Source: Massilia sp. 9096 (GTDB lineage Bacteria > Pseudomonadota > Gammaproteobacteria > Burkholderiales > Burkholderiaceae_D). Taken from it: a stretch of 64,000 bases of DNA. Each line of letters starts with the position of its first letter. Positions within the stretch are counted from its first letter, which is position 1. The translations under genes and the position numbers were made by a program. The stretch spans positions 372,001 through 436,000 of the forward strand of contig NZ_JQNN01000001.1 of assembly GCF_000745265.1 (NCBI RefSeq), written 5' to 3'. The notes under the pieces are model-generated. The model was not told the DNA's origin. It made no database searches and worked only from the letters and a program-made list of their open reading frames with translations. Positions 45,131 through 54,149 of the stretch are shown here, in pieces.

Positions 45131-46543
45131 ATGAACGTTCATCAATTCCTGTTGATCTTGCTTGCTCGGAAAAAGATCATCCTGACGACCCTCCTGCTGA
45201 CGGTCGCGCTGGCGCTTGGCTTCAGTCTGATCCAATCCAAGACCTACAAGGCCACGGCGTCCGTTCTGCTGAACTACAAGGGCGTCGATCCCCTGACCGG
45301 CCTGACGATGCCCGGCCAGCTGATGCCAGGCTATATGGCAACGCAGATCGACATCATCGGCAGCAAGAACGTGGCATTGCGCGTGGTGGATGCGCTGCAC
45401 CTGGCCAGCAGCCCGGCGGTGGTCGAGCAGTTCAACCAGGCCACCGGTGGCCGGGGCACGGCACGCGATTGGCTGGCCGACCTGCTGGTCAAGAAACTCG
45501 AGATCGTGCCTTCGCGCGAATCCTCGGTCGTCGAGATCAGCTTCAAGGGCGCCGACCCGCAATTCGCGGCCGCGGTCGCCAACGCTTTCGCCGACGAATA
45601 CCAGAAGCTCACGGTCCAGCTCAAGAACGAGCCGGCCAAGAAGGCCTCGTCGTATTTCAACGAACAGACCAGGCAACTGCGCGACAACGTCGAAGCGGCG
45701 CAGGCGCGGCTGTCCAAGTATCAGCAGGAAAAGGGCATCGTCACGCTCGACAATAACCGCATCGACGTGGAGCTGCAGCGCCTGAACGACCTGTCGTCCC
45801 AGCTCGTCGCGGCCCAGACCGCCGCGATGGAAGCGAACTCGCGCCAGGCCGCTGCCGACAGCTTGGCGATGAGCTCGCCGGACGTCGCCAACAACGCGCT
45901 GATCCAGCAGATGCGCGGCAATCTGGCGATGGCAGAAGGCAAGTTCGCCGACAATTCCGAGCGCTACGGCAAGAACCACCCGCAATACCAGGCGGCCCAG
46001 GCCGAACTGAACAAGGTGCGCAGCGAACTCAACGCTGCGCTCGGCACGGTGTCGCGCAGTGTCGGCAGCAACGCACAAGTGCTGCGCCAGCGCGCGGACG
46101 AACTGCGCCAGGCGGTCGCCGACCAGAAGACCCGGGTGCTCGAGCTGAACCGCACCCGCGACGAGCTCGGCGTGCTGCTGAAGGACCTCGACAGCGCCCA
46201 GCGTGCCTTCGACGCGGCCTCGCAGCGCTTCTCGCAAACCCGTATCGAATCGCAGTCCGAGCAATCCGACATCTCGCTGCTGAACCCGGCCGTGGCGCCG
46301 ACCGACCCGTCCGGCCCGCGCGTGCTGCTCAACACGCTGGTCTCGGTCCTGATCGGCACCATTCTCGGCGTCGGCCTGGCGCTGCTGCTGGAACTGCTGA
46401 ACCGCCCGCTGCGCGCCGCCAGCGACGTCAAGGACATGCTCGGCATCCCGGTACTCGGCACGATCGACTGGACGCCGGCGCACGGCCGCAGGGGCGGCAT
46501 CCGCGGCCTGATGGCGCCACGCCGCCTGCTGCGACTGAATTGA
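45131..46543 (+). CDS. epsF: Chain-length determinant protein EpsF (Wzz family)
   Basis: 470-residue inner-membrane co-polymerase controlling polymer length. It has an N-terminal helix (IILTTLLLTVALALGFSLI) and a long periplasmic helical part with coiled coils (about 150-390). A proline motif VAPTDPSGPR precedes the C-terminal helix (LLNTLVSVLIGTILGVGLA), and the cytosolic tail ends LMAPRRLLRLN. The cytosolic tail contacts the tyrosine kinase encoded next, and the EpsE pore receives the chain. The layout and length match EpsF of exosortase-B operons. Confidence 0.93.
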   Translation: MNVHQFLLILLARKKIILTTLLLTVALALGFSLIQSKTYKATASVLLNYKGVDPLTGLTMPGQLMPGYMATQIDIIGSKNVALRVVDALHLASSPAVVEQFNQATGGRGTARDWLADLLVKKLEIVPSRESSVVEISFKGADPQFAAAVANAFADEYQKLTVQLKNEPAKKASSYFNEQTRQLRDNVEAAQARLSKYQQEKGIVTLDNNRIDVELQRLNDLSSQLVAAQTAAMEANSRQAAADSLAMSSPDVANNALIQQMRGNLAMAEGKFADNSERYGKNHPQYQAAQAELNKVRSELNAALGTVSRSVGSNAQVLRQRADELRQAVADQKTRVLELNRTRDELGVLLKDLDSAQRAFDAASQRFSQTRIESQSEQSDISLLNPAVAPTDPSGPRVLLNTLVSVLIGTILGVGLALLLELLNRPLRAASDVKDMLGIPVLGTIDWTPAHGRRGGIRGLMAPRRLLRLN

Positions 46544-46558
46544 ACGAGGGGCTCGACC

Positions 46559-47428
46559 ATGAATTCACCAGTGCTATCCACGCTCTCGCCCGAACACGCC
46601 GCCGAAATGAGCATGGGCGCGCTCCTGCTCGATGCCGGTAAGCTCAAACCTGAAGACGCCGAGCGTGTGCTGCGCATGCAGAAGGAAACCGGCATTCGTT
46701 TCGGCGAGGCCGCGGTCCGGCTCGGCCTGGTCAGCGAGAGCGACGTCCAGCAAATGCTGGCGCGTCAATTCTCCTATCCCTATCTGCAGAAAGGACAGGC
46801 TGGCCTGTCGCCCAAGCTGATCGCAGCCTACGAGCCGTTCTCGCCGCAGGTCGAGTCGCTGCGCGCGATCCGCAGCCAGCTGATGCTGCGCTGGTTCGCG
46901 CGCGGGCGGCGTGCGCTGACCATCGTCGGCGTCGACCAGGACGACGGCGCCACGCTGTTCGCGGCCAACCTGGCGATCGTGTTTTCCCAGCTCGGCGAGC
47001 AGACCCTGCTGGTCGACGCCAACCTGCGTGCGCCGCGCCAGCATGACGCGTTCGCGCTCAAGCCGCGCCAGGGTCTGTCCGACCTGCTGGCCGGGCGCGC
47101 CGACCTGGACGTGATCGCGCGCGTGCCGGCCTTCGTCGACCTGTCCATCCTGCCTGCCGGGACGCTGCCGCCCAATCCGCAAGAGCTGCTGGCGCGCGAA
47201 GGCTTCCGCAACCTCAACACGCAGCTGGAAAGCCGCTACGACGTAGTACTGTACGAAGTCCCGCCGTTCCAGGCCGGGGTTGATTCGGTGGCGGTGGCCA
47301 GCCGCGCCGGCGGCGCGTTGCTGGCGACGCGCAAGAACCACACCCGGATCGCGCACATCGGCCGCGCCGCGGAACAATTGTCGGACGCGGGCTGCGAGAT
47401 CCTGGGCTCGGTGGTGATGGAGTTCTGA
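46559..47428 (+). CDS. epsG: EpsG-type tyrosine autokinase with degenerate P-loop
   Basis: 289-residue cytosolic ParA/MinD-like protein of the BY-kinase family that normally phosphorylates the EpsF/Wzz system. The N-terminal 90 residues form a GspE-N-like module (LDAGKLKPEDAERVLRMQK). The kinase core has the Walker A' motif LLVDANLRAPRQHDAF and the DLLAGRADLD and LPAGTLPPNPQELLA segments typical of EpsG. The Walker A position, however, reads VGVDQDDGATLFAANL: the GK(S/T) or GR(S/T) of active members is missing, so ATP binding may be weak or lost. The tyrosine-rich tail of Wzc is absent. It lies between epsF and xrtB. Confidence 0.88.
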   Translation: MNSPVLSTLSPEHAAEMSMGALLLDAGKLKPEDAERVLRMQKETGIRFGEAAVRLGLVSESDVQQMLARQFSYPYLQKGQAGLSPKLIAAYEPFSPQVESLRAIRSQLMLRWFARGRRALTIVGVDQDDGATLFAANLAIVFSQLGEQTLLVDANLRAPRQHDAFALKPRQGLSDLLAGRADLDVIARVPAFVDLSILPAGTLPPNPQELLAREGFRNLNTQLESRYDVVLYEVPPFQAGVDSVAVASRAGGALLATRKNHTRIAHIGRAAEQLSDAGCEILGSVVMEF

Positions 47429-47430
47429 GC

Positions 47431-48369
47431 ATGGACACCGGCGTACGCTCCAGCGCCATCCCGCCGCCCTCCGCGCGTGCGCGCGTGCGGCGCGCGATGC
47501 GCGAGACGATACCGGAATGGTGGCCGGTATGGCTCGGCCTGGCTATGCTGCTGGGTCCGACCTTCTACGACCTGTTCACTGGCGCGTGGGTCAGCGAGGA
47601 GCAGGGCCACGGGCCGATCATACTCGGCCTGGCGCTGTGGCTGATCTGGCGTCGCTGGCCCGAGGTGCGAGCCGCGACCACGCCGCCTGTCGGCGCCTGG
47701 GCCGGCTGGCCGGTGCTGGCCCTCGGTTTGCTGGCCCACCTGCTCGGGCGCTCGCAAAAGATCCTGATGCTCGACATCCTGTCGATCATCCTCGTGATGG
47801 CGGCGATCATCCTGGTCAAGCGCGGTGGCCGCGCGCTGGCGATGCTGTGGTTTCCCTTTTTCTTCATGATCTTCATGGTCCCGCTGCCAAGCGAATTCGT
47901 GGCCGCGGTCACGATGCCGATGAAGATGGCGGTGTCGTGGGCGACCGAACACATCCTGTATGCCGTCGGCTATCCGATCAGCCGCTCGGGCGTGATCCTG
48001 CAGATCGGCCAGTACCAGTTGCTGGTGGCCGACGCCTGCGCCGGCCTGCAGACCCTGCTGACGCTGGAAGCGCTCGGCCTGTTTTACCTGAACCTGATGC
48101 GCCATCCCTCGGCCTTTCGCAACATCGGACTGGCGGCGTTCATCATTCCGATCTCGTTTTCCGCCAACGTGATCCGCGTCATGGTGCTGACCCTGATTAC
48201 TTATTATTTCGGCGATGCGGCCGGGCAGGGCTTCCTGCACGGCTTCGCCGGCATGGTGCTGTTCGTGACGGCGCTGGTATTGATCCTGTCGGTCGACAAT
48301 GCATTGCAGTGGACCGTCCGCCGCCGCCAGCAGCGCGCCGCCGCGTCGCAGTCCAGGGAGGCGGCATGA
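47431..48369 (+). CDS. xrtB: Exosortase B
   Basis: 312-residue polytopic membrane cysteine protease/transpeptidase of the exosortase family, expected to cleave PEP-CTERM sorting signals. Catalytic residues are Cys203 (VADACAGLQTLL), Arg249 (FSANVIRVMVL) and His270 (GFLHGFAGMVLF). About eight helices are visible. XrtB subtypes sit in EPS operons next to epsI, as here (4-bp ATGA overlap). No protein in this window carries a PEP-CTERM tail, so its substrates are elsewhere or it acts on the EPS system itself. It starts 3 bp after the epsG stop. Confidence 0.94.
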   Translation: MDTGVRSSAIPPPSARARVRRAMRETIPEWWPVWLGLAMLLGPTFYDLFTGAWVSEEQGHGPIILGLALWLIWRRWPEVRAATTPPVGAWAGWPVLALGLLAHLLGRSQKILMLDILSIILVMAAIILVKRGGRALAMLWFPFFFMIFMVPLPSEFVAAVTMPMKMAVSWATEHILYAVGYPISRSGVILQIGQYQLLVADACAGLQTLLTLEALGLFYLNLMRHPSAFRNIGLAAFIIPISFSANVIRVMVLTLITYYFGDAAGQGFLHGFAGMVLFVTALVLILSVDNALQWTVRRRQQRAAASQSREAA

Positions 48370-49070
48370 AACGCAGCGCGAACCGGAAATTTGCCGCCAG
48401 CCTGATCCTGGGGCTTGCCATGGCGGGCACGTCCGCCCTGACCGGGGCGCTCACGCCGACGCGCAAGGTCGCGGCGGCGCGGACGCAATTCAGCCTGGAT
48501 CAGATGATTCCCAAGCGCTTCGGTGGCTGGACAGTGGACGACGGCGTGGCCCCGCTCACGCCCGACGAGACGCAAAAGGAACTCATCGCGGCGCTGTACG
48601 AGCAGACGCTGGCGCGCACCTACGTCAACGGTGCCGGAGAGCGGGTGATGCTGTCGATCGCCTATGGCGGCGACCAAAGCAAGCAGTTGCAGCTGCACTT
48701 GCCCGAGGTCTGCTACGTGGCCCAGGGCTTCGACATGATCAAGGACCGGCAGGGCGAGCTCGGCACCCGCTATGGCCAGGTTCCGGTCAAGCGCCTCGTG
48801 ATGCGCCAGAACACGCGCAACGAGCCGATCACCTACTGGGTCACGATCGGCGACAAGGCGGTCATGTCCGGCCTGGGCCAGAAATACCAGCGCTTCGTCT
48901 ACGGCTTGAGCGGCAGAATCCCGGACGGCATGCTGGTGCGCGTCTCCACCATCGGCGCCGACGACGCGACGGCGTACCGGGTCCAGGCGCGCTTCGTGAA
49001 CCAGATGCTCGATGCGCTCGCGCCGCGCGACCGGATCCGCCTGCTGGGCGCCGCCACCAAGCAGGGCTAG
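48366..49070 (+). CDS. epsI: Exosortase-B-associated protein EpsI
   Basis: 234 residues with one N-terminal membrane anchor (FAASLILGLAMAGTSALTG) and a periplasmic domain of the DUF3485/EpsI family. The motifs are MIPKRFGGWTVDDG, SIAYGGDQSKQLQLHLPEVCY, KRLVMRQN, ITYWVTIGDKAV and RVSTIG. In some exosortases this domain is fused to the C-terminus; here it is separate but overlapping by 4 bp (ATGA), which implies tight coupling. Biochemical role is not established; EPS assembly is likely. Confidence 0.9.
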   Translation: MKRSANRKFAASLILGLAMAGTSALTGALTPTRKVAAARTQFSLDQMIPKRFGGWTVDDGVAPLTPDETQKELIAALYEQTLARTYVNGAGERVMLSIAYGGDQSKQLQLHLPEVCYVAQGFDMIKDRQGELGTRYGQVPVKRLVMRQNTRNEPITYWVTIGDKAVMSGLGQKYQRFVYGLSGRIPDGMLVRVSTIGADDATAYRVQARFVNQMLDALAPRDRIRLLGAATKQG

Positions 49071-49089
49071 CCCCGCGACAGGACCGCCG

Positions 49090-50610
49090 ATGGATACTTT
49101 GCTGCTCGTGCTCTACACCTCGCTGCCCTGGGCGGCGGTCGTCGTGCTGTCGCTGATGGCGGTTGCCGGCGCCGGCGTCGGCATGGTGTGGCCGCGCTTT
49201 CTCGCCTATGTTTATCTTGGGGTGTTTTTCTTCCGCAATTCGACCAGCTACGGCTCGCTTGCAACCTTCGACACCGTCAGTGTCTACAGCCGCGGCTCGG
49301 GCGTGCTGCTGTTCCCGCTGCTGCTGTGGATGATGTTCGCGGTGTGGTGCTGCGCGCGCGTCTCGGCCAGCTTCCAGCGCTATCCGGCGCCGCCGTGCAA
49401 CCTGCGGCCGTGGCTGCTGGGCTGGCTGCTGCTGCTCGGTGCCCACGTGGCCGCCGGCATGCTCACCGGCGTCAAGTTGTCCGCAGCCGTCGCGCCGTCC
49501 GGCTTTTCGCACATTGTCTGGATGGCGCCGCTGGTGTCGCTGATGCTGCTGTCGTTCCGTACCAGAGCGCATGCGATCGAGCTGTCGCGCTTCATCCTGC
49601 TGTCCGGCCTCGTGCGCGCCGGCTTCGGCCTGGCGCGCTGGGCGCTGGCGGGCGGCGACCCGAACAACGTCTACGCCAACATGAACGACATCAAGATCAA
49701 GCTGACCTTCTTCGACATCAACGACAGCCTGTTGTGCACGGTCGCCTTCGCGATCGCCGCGGTCAACCTGTTCCAGATCGCCAAGCATCAACGCTCGCAA
49801 TTCTGGATCCTGGTCGACTGGGCCACCTTGCTTGCCACCGCCGCCTGCGTGGTGCTGTCGTTCCGCCGCACGGCCTGGATCGGCTTCCTGCTGACGGGCC
49901 TGGTCGTCATGATGCGCTTCCCGCTCCAGCGCCGCATGCAGCTGGTGGCGCTCGGTTTGCCGGTGGTCGGCGCCGCCTTGCTGGTCGCGGCCGTCAAGCG
50001 CCTGGGCCAGACCAAGGGCGCCGGGCACGGCATCGGCAGCCTGTTCTACGACATGGAATCGCGCCGCTTCGGCGCCGAAAGCGAACGCGTGCTCGAACTC
50101 AAGCTGGCGCTGGCCGACTTCATCTCGCACCCGTTTACCGGGATCGGCGCCTGGGGCCGCTATACCGGCTACCAGCAGATCGCGTGGCAGGACGGCCCGG
50201 ACGGCGGCCTGTTCCTGCACAGCGGCGTGCTGCACATCGCGCTCAAGGCCGGGCTGCCCGGACTGGTACTGCTGTTCGGCACGATCTGGGCTTTCGTGGT
50301 CTTCGCACGACGCGCGCTGCGCGAGGCGCCGCCGGATCTGCTCGGCCTGGCGACCGCGGGCGCCGCCGGCCTGGCCTTCATGCTGCCCGACCTGCTGGTC
50401 GGCACGCCGTTCCCGCAGGTACGCACCACACAGATGCTGGCCATTTGCATGGCGCTGCCCTATGTCGCGATGGCGGTCGCAGCCGGCGTGCCGGCCGCCG
50501 GAACGGCGCCGATGGCCGCGCGCCGGCGCTTCAACATCCCGCCGGCGCCCGCATCGAGATCGACCTCGGCAGCCGCATCGGGGCCGGCATCTCCCGGCGC
50601 GCGCGCATGA
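49090..50610 (+). CDS. O-antigen ligase/Wzy-like polymerase membrane protein
   Basis: 506 residues with about 10-12 helices and the large periplasmic loop of the Wzy_C/WaaL family (FDINDSLLCTVAFAIA, then FRRTAWIGFLLTGLVVM, and the loop containing ADFISHPFTGIGAWGRYTG and DGGLFLHSGVLHI). It is expected to polymerise lipid-linked repeat units in the periplasm or ligate them. Ala/Pro/Ser-rich residues fill the last 40 positions. The ATG at 49090 has AGGA 6 nt upstream. It is followed by the flippase with a 4-bp overlap, the usual Wzy/Wzx pairing. Confidence 0.85.
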   Translation: MDTLLLVLYTSLPWAAVVVLSLMAVAGAGVGMVWPRFLAYVYLGVFFFRNSTSYGSLATFDTVSVYSRGSGVLLFPLLLWMMFAVWCCARVSASFQRYPAPPCNLRPWLLGWLLLLGAHVAAGMLTGVKLSAAVAPSGFSHIVWMAPLVSLMLLSFRTRAHAIELSRFILLSGLVRAGFGLARWALAGGDPNNVYANMNDIKIKLTFFDINDSLLCTVAFAIAAVNLFQIAKHQRSQFWILVDWATLLATAACVVLSFRRTAWIGFLLTGLVVMMRFPLQRRMQLVALGLPVVGAALLVAAVKRLGQTKGAGHGIGSLFYDMESRRFGAESERVLELKLALADFISHPFTGIGAWGRYTGYQQIAWQDGPDGGLFLHSGVLHIALKAGLPGLVLLFGTIWAFVVFARRALREAPPDLLGLATAGAAGLAFMLPDLLVGTPFPQVRTTQMLAICMALPYVAMAVAAGVPAAGTAPMAARRRFNIPPAPASRSTSAAASGPASPGARA

Positions 50611-52160
50611 ATCTGAGCCTGGTCCGCAACGCCTTTTCCAACCTGCTCGGCGCGGTGATCCCGGCCCTGGTGGCGCTGGGCACCGTGCCGCTGGTGGTCA
50701 AGGGCCTGGGCGACGCCAGCTACGGCGTGTATTCGCTGGTCACGGCCATCGTCGGCTATTTCGCGGTGATCGACATCAACGTCACCGCCGGCTCGGTCAA
50801 GTACATCGCCGAATACCACGCCCGGCGCGAGCACGGCGCCGACCGTGCCAACGCGCAGGAAAGCATCGACGAGACCGTGTTTTTCGGCCTCGCCGTGTAT
50901 TCGCTGCTGGGCCTGGTGGGCGGGCTCGGCCTGTTCTTCGGCGCGCGCCTGCTGGTCACGCGCGTGTTCGCCGTGCCGCCTGTCCTCGAGGCGGAGGCGA
51001 TCGCCACGCTCGAGCTGGCCGCGCTCGGCTTCTTCATCGGCCAGGTGCAGAATTACCTGCAGAGCGTCCCGCAATCGCTGATGCGCTACGACATCGCCAG
51101 CCGCATCGAGATGGTGTTCGGTATCGGCGTGCCGCTCCTGACCGTCGGCGTGCTGATGCTGGGCCATGGCCTGTTCGTGGTGATCGGGGCGCGCGTGGCG
51201 GCCAGCGCCATCAATTGCCTGGTGCTGTGGCGCTGCATCCGCCGCCTGATGCCTGAACTCGTCTGGCGCCGGCCCGGCGCCGCGATCCGGCGCGAGCTGC
51301 TCGGCTTTTCCGCCTATTCTTTTCTCAGCCGCTTCGCGACCATGTCGTATGCGTATGCGGATAAATTGATCATCGGCTCGCTGGTCGGTGTCACCGGGCT
51401 GGCTTATTTCACGGTGGCCTCGACGCTGGCCAACCGCATCCTGAGCCTGACGTATCGCCTGTCCGGCGTGCTGTTCCCGGCGGCCAGCGCGCTTGCCGCG
51501 CGCGGCGAACTCGAGCGCCTCGGCCGGCTCTACCTGAAAGCCAGCCGCTACGTGGTGTTCATCAACGCGTCGGTGCTGGTCTTGGTGGCGGTGTTTTCGT
51601 ATCAAATCTTGTACTACTGGATGAACCCGGCTTTCGCGCGCGCCGGGCAGGTGGTGCTGGCCGTGATGGCCTTGTCGCAGTTCATCGATTCGCTCACCAG
51701 CCTGCCGTCGCTGGTCAACGACGGTATGGGCCACCCGCGCTTTTCCGGCATGTTCGCACTGGCGCGTGCGTTGGTCGGGCTGGTCGTGGTCTACCTGGGC
51801 GTGGCCGGCTGGGGCATTGATGGGGCCGCCTGGGGACACCTGCTGGCGTCGATCGTGCTGACCGGCGCCTTCCTGGCCGCGGTGCATGGACGCACGGTGC
51901 CGGCGCGGCTGGGCGAGCTGGGGCGCCACGCTTACTTGCCGAGTGTGTTCGGCGTCGGTGCGGTGGCCCTGGCCGCCTACGCCGGCAATCGGTTGTTCGA
52001 GGCCGGCGTGCCGCAATTGCTGCTGCTGGTGCTGGCGACGATGGCGTTGCTGTTCGCTTACGGCACGTTGGTCGTGATCGAAAAGGACGACAAGATCCTG
52101 GCCCGGGCCCGGATCAAGAGCGTGCTCAAGGGGCTGCCGTCGGTGCGGAGGACGGTTTGA
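50607..52160 (+). CDS. Polysaccharide flippase (Wzx/MATE-like, MOP superfamily)
   Basis: 517 residues with 12-14 hydrophobic helices. The N-terminus FSNLLGAVIPALVALGTVPL and the DASYGVYSLVTAIVGYFAVID segment are typical of PST-family Wzx flippases, with later SYAYADKLIIGSLVGVTGLA and YRLSGVLFPAASALAARG. It moves undecaprenyl-linked repeats across the inner membrane. The ATG overlaps the previous stop (ATGA), and its stop overlaps the TTG start of the next glycosyltransferase. The C-terminus ends in a short basic tail (KSVLKGLPSVRRTV). Confidence 0.92.
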   Translation: MNLSLVRNAFSNLLGAVIPALVALGTVPLVVKGLGDASYGVYSLVTAIVGYFAVIDINVTAGSVKYIAEYHARREHGADRANAQESIDETVFFGLAVYSLLGLVGGLGLFFGARLLVTRVFAVPPVLEAEAIATLELAALGFFIGQVQNYLQSVPQSLMRYDIASRIEMVFGIGVPLLTVGVLMLGHGLFVVIGARVAASAINCLVLWRCIRRLMPELVWRRPGAAIRRELLGFSAYSFLSRFATMSYAYADKLIIGSLVGVTGLAYFTVASTLANRILSLTYRLSGVLFPAASALAARGELERLGRLYLKASRYVVFINASVLVLVAVFSYQILYYWMNPAFARAGQVVLAVMALSQFIDSLTSLPSLVNDGMGHPRFSGMFALARALVGLVVVYLGVAGWGIDGAAWGHLLASIVLTGAFLAAVHGRTVPARLGELGRHAYLPSVFGVGAVALAAYAGNRLFEAGVPQLLLLVLATMALLFAYGTLVVIEKDDKILARARIKSVLKGLPSVRRTV

Positions 52161-53368
52161 AGATTTTGATGGTGTCTGAGGATCTGCCCGGCGCCCAGGT
52201 CGGCGGCCTGGGCAAGCACGTGGTCACGCTGTCGAACGCGCTGCTCGAACTCGGGCATCAGGTCGACATCATGGGGCGCAGCGACTGTTTTCACGCGGAC
52301 AGCGCGCGCGAGGTCGGCTTCCGCGGCCGCCTGCTGCCTGCCTTCAGTTTCGCGCGGCCCGGCTGGAAAGAGTTCCAGCTCGGCTTTTTCAATCCGGTCA
52401 AACGGCCCTGGTTCGCGCGCCGGGTTGCGCGTGCGCTGCTGCGCGAGGCCGCCAAGTACGACGTGGTCCACTACCATGGCCACCTGCCGATGGCGGGCCG
52501 CTACGTGCCGGACGGGATCAACTTCGTCCAGACCCGCCACGACCAGGGCAGCGAATGCGTCACCCACCTGCGCTTCAAGCAGGAGCAGGTGTGCCAGACG
52601 CGCGACGTGCGCGATTGCGCGGCATGTATCCACCCGGCGCCCAATTCCCTGCGCCGCACCGTCTCCGGCATGGCGGTGCGGCGCTACCGCTTCGAATCGG
52701 CCGAGTCCTTCGCGCGCCACAAGACCGTGTTCGTGTCCGATTTCCTGCGCCGCGCCTTTTTGCGCTCGGTGCCCGGCGCCGATTTGTCGCGCGCGCGCGT
52801 GATCCACAACTTCATCCGCTATCCGCTGCTGCGCGCGCATGCCGCCGCGCCCGAGGAGGTGAGGGCGGGCGAGATCATGCTGGTCGGGCGTATCGATGCC
52901 GGCAAGGGCTTCGGCGAATTCCTGGCCCAGGTCCAGGGCTGGCTGCCGGCCCACGCGCGCGTGCGCATCGTCGGCGACGGGCCGCTGCGCGATCCGCTCC
53001 AAGCGCGCTACGGCGGGCCGCAGGTGCGCTTCCTGGGCTGGCAGCCGTACGAGGAGGTGATCCGCATGTCGGCGCGCAGCCACGTGCTGGTCGTGCCCTC
53101 GGTGTGCGAGGAAGCCTGCTCGACCACCGTGCTGGAAGCGCTCGCGCTCGGCAAGCCCTGCCTGGCGCTGGCGCGTGGCGGCACGCCGGAACTGGCCGCC
53201 TACCAGTACTACGACGGCCAGCTGCAACTGGCCGAGACCATGCCGGGCCTGGTCGAGCACCTCGTCGGCCTGCTCGGGGCCGCCCCGGTGACGGTGGCGC
53301 TGCCGCCGGCCTATCCGATGGACGTGTTCCGCGCCATCCCGAAACTGCTCGATTTCTACGGCGAATGA
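52157..53368 (+). CDS. Glycosyltransferase family 4
   Basis: 403-residue GT-B enzyme. The N-terminal half starts KILMVSEDLPGAQVGGLGKH with a glycine-rich acceptor loop and the C-terminal half holds the donor site (LVGRIDAGKGFGEFL, VRFLGWQPYEEVIRMSARS, VPSVCEEACSTTVLEALALGK; the E-x7-E motif). A cysteine-rich insert around residues 130-155 (CVTHLRFKQEQVCQTRDVRDC, CIHP) is unusual and might bind metal. The start is a TTG at 52157 within the flippase stop, with GGAGG just upstream. It probably adds one sugar of the repeat; donor and acceptor are unknown. Confidence 0.9.
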   Translation: MKILMVSEDLPGAQVGGLGKHVVTLSNALLELGHQVDIMGRSDCFHADSAREVGFRGRLLPAFSFARPGWKEFQLGFFNPVKRPWFARRVARALLREAAKYDVVHYHGHLPMAGRYVPDGINFVQTRHDQGSECVTHLRFKQEQVCQTRDVRDCAACIHPAPNSLRRTVSGMAVRRYRFESAESFARHKTVFVSDFLRRAFLRSVPGADLSRARVIHNFIRYPLLRAHAAAPEEVRAGEIMLVGRIDAGKGFGEFLAQVQGWLPAHARVRIVGDGPLRDPLQARYGGPQVRFLGWQPYEEVIRMSARSHVLVVPSVCEEACSTTVLEALALGKPCLALARGGTPELAAYQYYDGQLQLAETMPGLVEHLVGLLGAAPVTVALPPAYPMDVFRAIPKLLDFYGE

Positions 53369-53369
53369 G

Positions 53370-54149
53370 ATGAGCGACTCGCCTTCGATCCCGGCCCTCG
53401 ACACGCCGACCTTCTCGATCGTCACCTGCACCTGGAACAGCGTCGCGACGCTGGCCGACACGCTGGCTTCGGTGCAGCGCCAGAGCTGCCGCGACGTCGA
53501 GCATATCTTCGTCGATGGCGGCTCGACCGACGGCACGCTCGAGATGATCGCCGCTTATCCGGGCCGCAAACGCGTGCTGCGCGACGTCAAGGGCGGCATC
53601 AGCCGCGCCATGAACCAGGGCATCGAAGCGGCCAGCGGCGAATTCCTCGCGCACCTGCATTCGGACGACTACTACGCCGGCGACGACGTCCTGGCCAGCG
53701 TCGCCGAACGCTTCGCCAGCGAGCGCGTCGACTGGGTGGTCGGCGCCGTCCAGGTGCTCAAGGACGGGCAATTTATTCCACCCTATAAAGTGCTGCCCTT
53801 CACCTACCGCTCGTTCGCAGCCGGGCACGCCTGGGTCGCCCATCCCGCCGTGTTCATCCGCCGCAGCGCCTTCGGCCAGGTCGGCATGTTCGACGAAGGG
53901 CTGAAGTACGCGATGGACGTCGACCTGTGGTTGCGCCTGGGCCGGGTCGCGCGCCCGGCCACGCTGGACCGGGCGCTGACGATCTTCCGCGACCATGCCG
54001 GCAGCGTGTCCTCGGCCAACAAGATCAAGGCCCGCCAGGAGGAATTCCAGGTGCGCAAGCGCTACCTCGGCCACGCGCCGCTGGCCTTCGGCATTTATTG
54101 CTTGCGCTACCTGAAGCGCATGCGTGCGCTGCGCGCAGAAGCGGCCTGA
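53370..54149 (+). CDS. Glycosyltransferase family 2
   Basis: 259-residue GT-A enzyme. It has FSIVTCTWNSVATLADTL and HIFVDGGSTDGTLEMI, metal-binding HSDDYY, and the acceptor loop AHPAVFIRRSAF with DEGLKYAMDVDLWLRLG. The sequence is close to WcaA-type bacterial GT2 proteins. It starts 1 bp after the stop of the previous gene, so it is in the same operon. It ends the compact run epsL to here; a 334-bp gap with hairpins follows. Confidence 0.92.
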   Translation: MSDSPSIPALDTPTFSIVTCTWNSVATLADTLASVQRQSCRDVEHIFVDGGSTDGTLEMIAAYPGRKRVLRDVKGGISRAMNQGIEAASGEFLAHLHSDDYYAGDDVLASVAERFASERVDWVVGAVQVLKDGQFIPPYKVLPFTYRSFAAGHAWVAHPAVFIRRSAFGQVGMFDEGLKYAMDVDLWLRLGRVARPATLDRALTIFRDHAGSVSSANKIKARQEEFQVRKRYLGHAPLAFGIYCLRYLKRMRALRAEAA

